A stretch of 64,000 bases of DNA from Larus michahellis (Eukaryota > Chordata > Aves > Charadriiformes > Laridae), in NCBI RefSeq assembly GCF_964199755.1, contig NC_133896.1, forward strand, positions 82,675,815-82,739,814. The letters run 5' to 3'. This document shows positions 28,001-40,000 of the stretch, piece after piece; the stretch's first letter is position 1, and each line of letters opens with the position of its first letter. The notes beneath the pieces are model-generated. The model worked only from the letters and a program-made list of their open reading frames with translations, made no database searches and had not been told where the DNA came from. A program made the position numbers and the translations under genes.

Positions 28001-31000
28001 CAAGAAAATATTTCTAAATGTCAGACCAGCCAGCAACAAGCGAGAATATAAAAATCCAGCTGGATCTCTGCATCTTTTAAAATGTACCCAGTAGCAAAAT
28101 ATCTCCAGCTGGAATGCCGTGCAGTTTTAGCCGTGCAAAACACCAACTGAATGCCAGCTCCTTCTCACATTGCATGTAAAAGGCCCCGCAAGGTTCTGTG
28201 GAGAACTTAACAGGCACAGCTAGAAACACTTTGTCCACCACCCCTCTCTGGCAGACTGGCTGTACTCAGTCTCTGTCTTCATCCTTGGCAAAGCTCTTGC
28301 AATCTGTAACTGGCTGGATGCCCTTGTTCAACACGGCCATGTCACAGAGATGGTCGTGACTGGAAAGCCACACTGTCAGGCTTTATTCATGGGGACCATA
28401 TAATTCAGGGAGCAGGTTACTTTTAGCTCAGGAAAAGACATTCATACTCTTTCAGCTGCACGATCTGGGCTTAATCCAGTCTCCTGAGTTTGTCTGTGAC
28501 ATAATTAACCCTTACGTGATTTGCTTGAAGCCCTTTTTTCTGCCTTTTTTTTTTTTTGGTGACTGTCTGATCTAAGCATGTCGATTTTCTTCTCTGGCAA
28601 AGGTATCCATGATGCGTTTCTGCAGTTATAGATTTTTGAGCTTCCATCTGTTCCACAAGTATTTGGAAATACTTCTTTAGGGTTGTTGCCCAGCATCTAT
28701 GAAACAGCTCCTCTTCCTCCACACCGTGCTCTTTATTTCTGTTCATATCTCTTTTTCTCCAGACAAACAAGAATGGCTGCACTAATTTTACAGTGAAGAC
28801 GGAGACTCTGGAATTCAATGAAACTGACAGCTACATAGTTGTGATAGGACAAATGGTGGAAGATGGAACAGGTACTGGAGAATATATGAAACGTTCTTTT
28901 CCTTGCAGGCAACTTCTTTGGTTTTGGCCTTTCTGAGGCAGCTGAATTCCTTTTGGAAAAGTAACTTGAGGGTTCCCAAGTCTTCTGGCACGATGATGGT
29001 CTCTATTCTACTACGTCTTCCATCTATTATTACCATATTTCCTAATCCTCTCCACCCTTCATCTCCACTAGCATGTATATAACTTTTTAGTGATTGCCTG
29101 GACACCAAGGTGTTCCTCAGCCAGTTGCAAAGCCCTGGCTAGCCATTTTAAATTCTGCGACAAGCCCTTGTAGTCCTTGCCAACTGTAGTGCGCCATCCT
29201 GACAGGTAGTTCCCACCCATGCACAGTCTCTTGTCCTTTCTTTTCCTAAGCCTGAGACAGGGCTGCCTATGCACACTCCTGCTGTGAGGAATCCCGTTCT
29301 GCTCCCTTTTAGTCTGACACAACACTGACTACAAGGAGGTAGGTTTTCAGTATCGGTGTTAATGTGCACCTATCTCTGGCAGCTGGAGGTGTTCTTTGTT
29401 CGAACTGTCACACTGCAGGTGGCCTTCAGGCCACTTCTAGGCATCTACAGTGTAGCTGTCTATAACTAAACAGTCATTTAGTTTATCTTCAATAAAGAGA
29501 GATAAGTACTTACAGGGTACAATGCATCACGTCGTGAAGCAGAGGGCCCAGAAAGGTTGAGGGAATCACATCCTAGAAAAATGTATTTTCTCTCCTAAAT
29601 TTAGAGGTTGTAGATGTTGTAGATAGTGTTGAAGCATCTTCTTGTCTTCTACTTCACTAAGAGCCCTGCTAGGGTTTAACAGATTTCTCATCTCTCCACC
29701 CAGGAGCAGAGACTATGGAAACGGTTGGGATTCCTATTGCGACGAGAATGAAGTCTATAGAGTTTATCAACCTCCATTCATTCTACAAACGTGGACTACC
29801 ATACACAGGGAAGGTAACACCATGGATCCCTTCTCTGATGAGAATGCATCACAGGTCTAATCTTCTGTAGGCAGAAAGCAACAGTCTCCAGGGAAGTAAA
29901 TGCTGCTCTGCTGGTACATAGCAACTATGAGTGAAGTCTCCTGTAGAAGTAATTTCTTCTCCTCATCCTAGTATATTCCCTGGACAGGAATTTTGGAGCC
30001 AGCCGCAGTCTCTGCTGGTTTCTACGGGAGTAGCTCCTGAAACTAGCCTATGCAATAAAAGGCATATGGGATGGGGGTGGTGCCAGCAGGGAAATAACAT
30101 TCCCTTCAGACAAATGCTCATGGCAACTCGTCAGAAACCACTACAGCCTTGCATATCAGTTCACTGGCAGTCACTTCTGACTCACGTACCCTGCGTGATG
30201 TTAGGACTGCTGTCCCGTTGTGGCTAGAAACACTTTCACCTGGGCCAGTACTAACCCCAGCGTGAAGGAGGGCAAAGAATAGCAAGAGTTAAGTTGCTGG
30301 AGACAAGACTGTTTCTGATTGTCAGGGATCCTCCAGCATTGTCCAAGAAAAAGCTCAGGATCTGAGAAAATCACCTTTTTTCCCCAATGTAGGTGTCTCA
30401 TTTGGTTGCACTACCATTTATTTCTAGTCCTGAACAGCTGCACATTGTTGGTTTTGTGTATTCATCACACTTGTATTTGTATCCTTCCAACCTGTCTGAA
30501 AGATAGAAGGGCTGAGGAAGCCCAATGATAGAAACAATTAATATTAAGCATGGGCGGTGACTCGGAGTGTGGCACAATGGGGTATTAACTTCCTGCCCTT
30601 CTCTGCAGATGTTCTGCCACAGTGACGAGTCTCCGCTGAGAAATGAAATGGTCTACCTAACAGTTGACATCAATGATGAGGAGACACACCTGGCATTCCT
30701 CACAGATGAGAACGGGGAAGTCCACTTCTCTCTGGATACCACCAGCTGGAACAGCACACTGGTTTCTCTGAAGGTGAGCATCAGCCACAGGAAAAGGAGG
30801 ATAAAGAGAAGGTAGGCTGAGGAAAGGGATAGAAAGCGGAAGAAATTTGAGGTTTTGGAGCACAGTCCTCTGGCTCCTGATCTCATTTGTAGAATGATCT
30901 TTAATTACTCTTCAGTGCCATCTCCTCAGCGAAACTGGAGGCTGTGCTGCAACCGTTCAGCCAAATGGTTACCAAAGGTGCTCTACTGTCCTGAGCTGGA

Positions 31001-34000
31001 GCATGATCCTAATCTTTTGTATCTCCCCTCACCTTCCTTTGACTCCACTAAAAACGTCTGTTAATCTGAACACTGAATCTGAAAAGGAGGAAATCTCCCC
31101 TTCCTCCACTCTGGGACACGTTGGAAGTGGCTCAGTAGAACTGGCAGTTGACACCTGTCTCTGTTGAGCTCGACTTCTAGTGGCTGCCCGTGCCCTGCAG
31201 CAGCACATAGCTTGTCCAGGATCAGCTTGTCAGGTAGCTCTGGACCCCCCTTTCAATACCAGACCTTGAAGTACTTGTCTTCTTTTCCTCACAACTTCTT
31301 ATCCTACACCAGGAGCTCATTGTTACCAGTCTGGCAGTATACCCATCTTCCCGCTATCCGCATTTCTGCAGCTGATGTGGGATTCATGCCCAAGCAGTAC
31401 AATCTCCTATTGCCACCAGTTTCTCAGAGGCTGGAACCATTGCTCCAAATGTTTTTCCCTGAGACCCTCAGTCTACCCAGGGTGACGTCCCCTAATTTCA
31501 GTTGGGCTGGATTTGGTGATCAGAGGTTCTGTAATCTGGGAGGTAGATTTTTGACCCCAGTGAGCCTGGAGACAGGCTCAAGTTCTTGTTCCTACGCTTA
31601 TGGCTATTGTCTGCGGAGCCCTAAATTCTCTGGAGAGAAGTAGAACTCCACCATAAAAAAACTGGTTTGGTGTCTGTTGTGCTTCAGGGCATCTGACCAG
31701 AAATGCAAACTGAAAAACTGAAAACAGAGGTGCTGTGCTCGGTTAAAGTCTGATGTGGGATGTGGAAAGATAAAGGAGGAAAAATGAGATTGTGGGCAAA
31801 TCTACTTGATCTAGGTTTTTTCTAGAACTTCATAAGAGAAAGTCTCATAAGAGACTGTGAAATACCATATAAAAAAAAGAATATTTTAAGCATACAGATG
31901 TGTGGTCTGCCATCAGCTCAGGTAATAACTAAGTGTTTTCAGCAGGGGTACAAGCTCCTTTTTATCACTTGATACTGATTACCAACTCCTGTTTTTGTGT
32001 TCTGAAGGGTTCCTACAACCTCGGAAATCACGATGAGCAGAATTCTTCTGAAAGTCACTCAGGAGTCGAGGATAGCTTCCACTGGCTTAAAGCTTTCTAC
32101 TCTGAGAGCAACAGCTTCCTTGAGATAAAGGCCAGGAACGATGTGATGCCCTGTGACCAAGAGCACGAAGTGCAGGTGGATTATATCCTTGACTGAAATA
32201 AACTCAGCTCTGATGCAGACCACATTGATTTCCACTACTTGGTGAGCACAGAAGACAGATGATGCTTACTGGTACTTTATCCTTCTCACATAGCACATAG
32301 ATACTCACGGGAAAGGGTAAGCTGCTCCCAGGCCGGTATAAATCAGTTTGTGAGTTTTGTTCTCCCCAGACGTCCTCCTGTTTTCCAGTTCCTGGACCTG
32401 CTCCTAGACCCCAGCTGCTTTGCTTTGTTAGGAGTGCCTTGACATAAGCTTGGGTGATAAATGCCTGCCATTCACCCTACTTTCTATTATGTTCATATGG
32501 GTGACAGTGGAGGCCTAGCCTGGTTTCTGCCCAGCAAGTATGCCCCAGACTTCCACCTGTCTGTGAACTAAGAGGCAAGCTCTGGAGCAGCTGACCTCCT
32601 CTGGCCTGTGTCTTTACAATAAAAGTCTTGAAATTGCACAGGGCCTTGATGCACTTTAGAGGTATGTAATCGTGTTTTGATGAAGTCCACTTTCAAGAAA
32701 CTGAGTCCAAATCAAGAGTGCGAGTACAGCCTAGCTGAGAGGTTATGGCTGTCTTGGTTACTGAACTGGGCTTATTCATACAGTCAAAACATACTGTACC
32801 CTAGTAATGTGAAGATCAGAGTTCACTGAGGCTTAAGAGCAACTACTGTTTAGCTTCAGATGTAACTCTGGCTTTGCAAGCAGCCATGTCTTCTCGTTGC
32901 CTAACCAACACCTCTCAAGTACCTTCCCAGCTATGCTATCACCATCTCTGCTGCAGAGCTCTTTAGGTCACGTCCTGCCAGAGGAACTTCTGTGGCAACA
33001 TCTGCAGACATCTGTCTCTCTTCTCTTGTGCTTTTCCAACTCTCCCCACGCCTTCAGAATTCAGGCTGTTGAATGGCTCTTCTCTTTGGTCTTCAGGTGA
33101 TAGCAAAAGGCAAGATCCTTTTCAGTGGAGAGAAGAAGGTGCGAATTCTCCAGCAGGAGAGTGAGTAGAATGGCATGAAGTTGAGTGCCTCATAACACAT
33201 CCCAGAAAAGTGCAACCGCTATCCGGTGACAATCTTTGCAAGTGTTATTCTTATCCACGGGTGGGAGCTATTGAACTGAGTTCTTATGGTGTTCCACTTC
33301 ATTAGACCAACACAATCTCCTCTCGAATGCAGTTTAGTGTCCTTCTAGGTGACTGTCCTTCTTCTGTATTGTCTAATTGATCTAATATCCAAGCTTATGA
33401 CTTTACTGCTAGCTTGTATTTTTGGAGAAGATACAAAATTTGTGTAGCTTGCCTGTTTAAGGCAACCAACTGCACCCTAAGGTGCAGTAGGGAAGAGGAA
33501 TATTTTTGCCAACTTTGAGCCAAAGATGTGGCCAGTATCCTGGGTTTATTGTTAACCTTTATCAGTGTCTGCATGGGATGTTCTTATCTAGAGACAGAAA
33601 TTATTAAATTCTCTCTTTTGATTCTTATTGTGTGTCCTACACCAATGAGTTGATTCAATTGAATGTTTTCCACCTCTTCCTTGCTTGTATCTTGTACAGA
33701 TCTGCAGGGCTCCTTCTCATTGACTCTGACTATTGGTAATGACTTCCTCCCTGACATCAAGCTTCTACTGTATGCAGTCTTCTTGGATGGAGAGGTGGTG
33801 GCTGATGTGGAAGAGTTTGAAGTAGAAAAATGCTTTAGACACAAGGTGAGTAGAAACACAGAGTGTGATGGCATCATTGATGTGCTCTGACCTACTGTGG
33901 TTCCTGGTCCTGTTTTATCCCCAGCCAAGTGGTATAAGCTGGGTACACGCCAAACCAGATGCCCAGTATTTTTGTCTGGGAAACAAAACAGGCAACCTCC

Positions 34001-37000
34001 TTCTTCCCTGAATTCATAGTCCTGCCCTCCCTGACACCAGCTGCCAAGCCTTTCCCAAGGAGTAAACCAGGTCCCTCCTTGAACTCTGTTTTCTCCCCCC
34101 ATTCCCCGTGACTTGGGAACACACTGTCCCCTGTGCTCTCCCTAACACAAAAGAGAAGCCTGCCTGCTTAGATCCTTGTGATAGCTCTGGATCAGAGGGT
34201 GGTGGATGTGTGGTGGTAGGGGAATGCTGGCCGGGCTGTACACACTGCAGCCCCAGGAACCTTCCCAATGGGTTTCCAGAAGGGCCTGTCTCAGCATCTC
34301 AGCCCCCTTTGCTACCTTATTCTCTGTCTTTCCCTCTGCTGCCCAGACACCCGAGAGTCACAGAGTCCCACTCTCCAACAATAAGCCCCCTGACTCTGTC
34401 TTCTTTTACAGGTGGCACTGGACTTCTCGCGCAAGGAGGAAGTCCCTGGGTCAAAAGTCAGTCTGGACCTCAAGGCAGCTCCAGGGTCCCTGTGCTCTGT
34501 CCAAGCTGTTGACAAGAGTGTCCTCCTGAAAAATAACAATACCCTAACAGCAAACACAGTGAGTGCGGCCTGCCGTGACCAAGACCCTAATGTGTCCTTC
34601 TCTCTCCATGCATTTATGGGAGGAAGCCCATAGTCTGTCCCAGGACATGGCTGCAGTGTTAGGTGGATGCCCTGGCATTCCCCCTCCTCAGCCTCTTCTG
34701 AGCATGTGGTGATCATGTTCCTCATGCATCAGCCCTGCACTCTGGACCTCTGCCTGGGGAGTGGTGGACACCACACGGCGCTGCAGGGGCAGGCAGGGAG
34801 AGGAGCTTCAGAGAGATGCTGGTGCTTTCCACTTGGAGGGAGAGTGCTTAGCAGCTTTCCTCGCATCCACCTTCTCTCTGCTCCTCCATCTTCCACCAGG
34901 CAGTGAGGCTAAACCTTTGAAACTGAATTTTGCCCCAGTAGGGTCCTCCTATCCCTCTGCCCCAAACATTGCTGAATTGTAACCATATGACAGATGGCTG
35001 AGCACCTGAGCAGTTCTTTGGAAAACAGTAGCTAGGGGACAGCACCCAGTGCACACGGTGGCTGGTGAAAAGTGGTTAGGATTTTGTTGGCACCTGGGTG
35101 CATTCTGAGAATCTAGAAGGGTTGAAGAAACTCACCCGAAAGCAGCTGTGTGTTTCAGAGGAATGAACTTACAACTTAGAACAAAAATACTGCAAGAATT
35201 GAAAATCCCAACATAACTCCAGGATGTATACCAGAGATAATACATATGTATATGCCTCATGAAAAGTTGTAAGGTAAATTATAGGAGGCCAGACTGTTAC
35301 AAAGAAGCCTCACCAAATCCAGGGAGACTTGCTGCACCTGTAGATGGAACTCACAATGTGATCTCATGTTCCATTTTACAGGAATGCTGTTCTAGTGCAG
35401 AGCACTTGCATCATCTACTAACAGGCATATAAAGTAGTAATCATTAAATATGTAAGTCAGGTGTGCCAATGCCTTGTGCTCAAACTGAATCATGTGTTTT
35501 TATCCCAATCTTATACCCTAGAGTTAAAAGGATTGAACTGTCAGAGATGAAAGTCTGCAGACTAAGAGCTACTTGCCTACCCCCACTCCTTGGGCTTCAC
35601 GTCCTTCAGTATAAGCCAGGCCAGTGCTAACTTCCTCAACTGCAAATCTTTACAAAGTATAATAGAGGGCTACAATCCAAATATTTGACCCATACACATG
35701 CTTGTTGGCCAGTTCCTTATGAAGACCTCTGTTTTTCCATTGCAGCTGTATGAGGAGGTCTTTGATGACAGCTTTGCAATTGGAGGACGAGGGTTCCCTT
35801 ATCACTTGGAAGACTTTGAGGCATACCCTTGTCTGCCCCAGAAGTCCAGTCTCCACAAAAAGACTCGGATGGGAGCACCATGGTACCAAAGTGAAACTGA
35901 TGTCTTTAATCTGTTTAAGGTATCTACAACTGCACCAAACTTTTCCTGAGCCAGTGGTTGCCAGTATGTCATCTTGAATGCCTACAAGAATTTGCCCTCA
36001 GCAAACTTCAGCTGCCCTGGCTTTCATTGCTACAAGTCATCCGTACCCTGTTCTTCAGTGTAGCCACGCTCGTTCAGGGACCATGGGGAAAGATGAAACT
36101 TATGAGTAAGCATAGTGCAAAACACCTGAGTAGGAAAAGACAGTGTAAAAATGAACAAAGTTAGTTTAGGCTACCATATCTACAAGGGAGGAGTGGCAAG
36201 AATATCTCAGTAAGACCTGAGCACCGCACCATATTTTGACCGATAGCTGTTTGGCTATTATGTTATTTGCAAAATTCTTTACTCTGTGTTTCATTGAGTC
36301 TCTTCTTACTTCTCAAAGCATTTTTACTACAAAGCAGTCCTTCACAATTTGGCTTTAAAGCTAACTGTCAAGACAAATGACAACACAAGCTAATCTGCTA
36401 ACAAGCACAAAAGCCAGAAAAAGATTAACAATATGCCTGCTAACTGAAACCCAAGTAGTGCTGCTTCTGACAGAATGCTGTTTAAAGAAATATATGCAAG
36501 TAAAATCACCTCAAAATAGGAGAAGAGGGTAACAACACGCCAAAACCAACCCCAAATGGATCCTGAGTTGCATGGGCTTCTCAGGCTGACAGAACTCTAG
36601 CTTAAAAATGCAGGCCCTGGTTCCACCCAAAGGCATGGCACTCTGCTGTCTTCCAGATGCTTACTCCTAGACTATGTCAGATGCTAGTTAAAGAAGATCC
36701 CACTATATCTCAGTTATTAGTGATCCTGTAACAGATGACTGTCCTGTGGCATATGACTAAGTCCACAGGCATGGACAAGCTCTCACGAAGGCCCATGAAG
36801 GGTTTGGCACTTTAAGAAAGTGTAAGAGTTCTCAGTGACTCGCAGACCATTAAATGAAAGCGAAGATTGCTCACAGGATCAAATGCGTTCGTTTGGTGTG
36901 ATATCTTCTTCTCAGTCCATGCACGTGAGGGCGCATTCAGTCCAGTGTTTCCACCTTGTGAATCACAGGCCCTGAGAGTCTGACTCTCATTCACACAAAA

Positions 37001-40000
37001 GCAGAATCTATATTAAGTTGTGACCGAGCTCCCCCGCTAGTTTTCGAAGCCAGGACTGGTACTAACCTTTGTAAGAATGGTTGTGTATAAACAAACAGCC
37101 AGTCAGATCTTTCCATTCTAAAACTGTGCGGAGACTTAAAGCTTAATTATTTTTTTTCTCTTAAATTTTTCATGGGTTATATGACGTTTGACTCTGGCTC
37201 ATTATTAGGGTCAGGAATATGAAGGGCAGATCTTGTTGAAATTTACTTTTATGAAATGTAATAATTGGCCCCAGTATTCCCCAGAAGCTGGTTTTCATTC
37301 CTCGTGCATTGCCCAGAGTCTGAGCCTGTAAATCCATGTATGTGTATATAAAAAAGCAGCATTTTAAAGTGTTTCAGCTACCACCAGCCTCACTATCATA
37401 CCTGCTATCATGAGATGTTTTCAACATTCACCGTTCCCTTTTATTTATCATTGATTTACTCTCTTCACTCTTTTCCCAGAAATTGCGCATGAAAATATTA
37501 ACCAATACTAGAATCAAGAAACCAGTTTCCTGTATGCGACCAGGCTTTGAGAAAAAGATGTATTCTGGAAAAGAAAATGTTGTTGGTAAAGAATGGATGC
37601 GTCCACCTCCTTGCCTGAAGTGTCTGTCCTCTCCCAGTTCTGGCCAGCCTGCAGCTGAGAAAGCTGACTTTCACTCTGCTATGTCTCTTGTTTGTGTATG
37701 AGAGGAACAAAGCTTGTGTCCAGTTCAATGGACCTGATTTATAAATCACAGATAAAAGCTCAAATCTCTGTGCATGTGCATATTGGCTCTGCATATTGAC
37801 ATGAGATTGCAAATCTCATGTGCATATTGGCTGTCCCTGTGTTCTGTGCTCTTCACAGAAAATGTAGAGCGACTTCATTTGAGCATGCTGTCTCCCCCTG
37901 GATCCAGACCAAACTTGCTGGATCTGTTGGACTGAACCTCAGGCTAAACTCCATCCAACTTTGTCTCCCTAAGGCTGTGTTCCCCAAAGATACAGACACC
38001 GTGTCAGATTCTCACTGAGATGACAACCCTTGTTGTCTTTGCATGACTCTTGTTCTGTGTCACAAAGCATTCACGGTTTGTGTTAGATTGCCTGTGAATG
38101 AAGAACTAATTTCACCCATAGCTACATATGCTGTTTTCTGAGGTATCACTTGCTTTTCTGCAGAAAATCATGTTAGCTGTGGTGATTCTGCACCTCATTC
38201 TGATAACACGAAGAAGCCAAAACCACGGACACTTTTCCCAGAGACCTGGATTTGGGATTTGGTCTCCATTGGGTTGGTAACAGCTTCTACCTGCCTTCCC
38301 CAGAGAGACGCCTGGAGGCTTCTGATTGCTTCTGAGCAAGTTCTCCTCATTGTCTTCCTCCTGTAGGGATGAGGGGCAAGCATCTCTCCAAGTTGCTGTA
38401 CCTGACACCATCACAGAATGGAATGCCAACACCTTCTGTGTTGCTGATATTGGCTTTGGGTTCTCTCCTCTGGCTACTCTTAGGGTCTTCCAGCCTTTCT
38501 TTGTAGACCTGTCACTGCCGTACTCTGTGATCCAAGGAGAGACTTTCAGCCTAAAAGCCACTGTCTTCAACTACCTCAAGGACTGCATCCAGGTGAGTAT
38601 TCTCTGAATCACATGGCCTCTGTCGGACCAAAAGCTTGAGCCCAGAGATAAGCTATGAGCTTCTCGGGAGCCCTAGATACGGGCCACAAAGCACAGCCTC
38701 GCGCTTCATGACCCATGGTGTTTGCTCCTTTGTGCAGTGCCTGGTACTAATGCTACGTCAATGTGTGCTTGTACACCCCACCACATTCAGGTGCGCACCA
38801 CCCTCACAGAGACCCCAGAACTAAAGGTGAATGCCTGTCCAGGCTGCCAGTTCACCAGCTGCCTCTGCGCCAATGAAGCAAAAACCTTTGAGTGGAATGT
38901 GACAGCCACCACGCTGGGTGAGGTGGAGCTGAGGATGTGTGGCAGCTAGTGGGTGGACGAGTGGGATTTCCCTGCCTCTGCATGTCTGCTCCTGATGCCC
39001 ATAGGCACAGCTGTCTGCCGCAAGTGCTCAGCAATGTGTCCCCATGCTCCCTGCAGGCAAAGTGAATGTCACGGTGAGCAGCGTGGCAGAAGATTCACAC
39101 GATCTGTGTGCTAACAGGATTGCTGTGACACCTTTGCAAGGAGAGAGAGACACAGTGATAAAACCTCTGCTTGTGAAGGTTAGTCACACCTCTGAGTAGA
39201 GAACACCTGGGGACAGTGGGTCATCCCCTGAGGCAGTTAACAAGATGCTAAGAGGAAGTTTAGCCCCTTCTTGGAAGCAGAGAAGTCTGCTGAGGCAGGG
39301 TGACTTCCTCTCCTGCCTTCCCTATCTAAACTGCTCTATCTCTATCTGCAGCCAGGAGGTGTGTCACAAGAAAAGACCCAAAACGCCTTTCTCTGTGCTG
39401 CAGGTATGGGACAAAAATCCCTGACTACTGTTGATCATGAGAGCAAGATGGAAGGGACAGGGCTACTGTAAATACCCAGAGGTGGAGGGAATTTGTCAGA
39501 GAGCAAGTGCTGGTGGCACCATTCCCGCCTGGGAGAAGACGCGCTATATTTTGTCCATGTCTGTCTTCTACCTGGCAAAGTTTCCTGTCTTGAGGAATTT
39601 CTTTGCGAGCCTTGGCTGCTGTGACTCAATGTCACACTAAGTCTCAGCTGGGTCTCCTTGGGATGTTACACTTATGTGTGATACTTCTTCCATGGGATAA
39701 ATTTCTGGGTTCTGCCTTCCTCAGATAACGCTGTCTCCGAAGATTTCTCCCTGACACTACCTGCAGAAGTGCTGGAGGGATCTGGCCGAGCCACTTTGTC
39801 TGTGATTGGTGAGAAAGGCTTTCCCTGCTCTTGGGTCCCCAGTGGGAAGAGTTTGCACAGCGCTTTGGCCTTAATGATGTATCAACCCAGTTCCTCATGA
39901 GATAAACTGTAGGAGTGTGATGTTGGCCTCAGAAATGTGGATCAAGTAATCTTTTTCAATATTTATTCCTCTCATAAAGAATGATCCTGGGTGATCCCCA

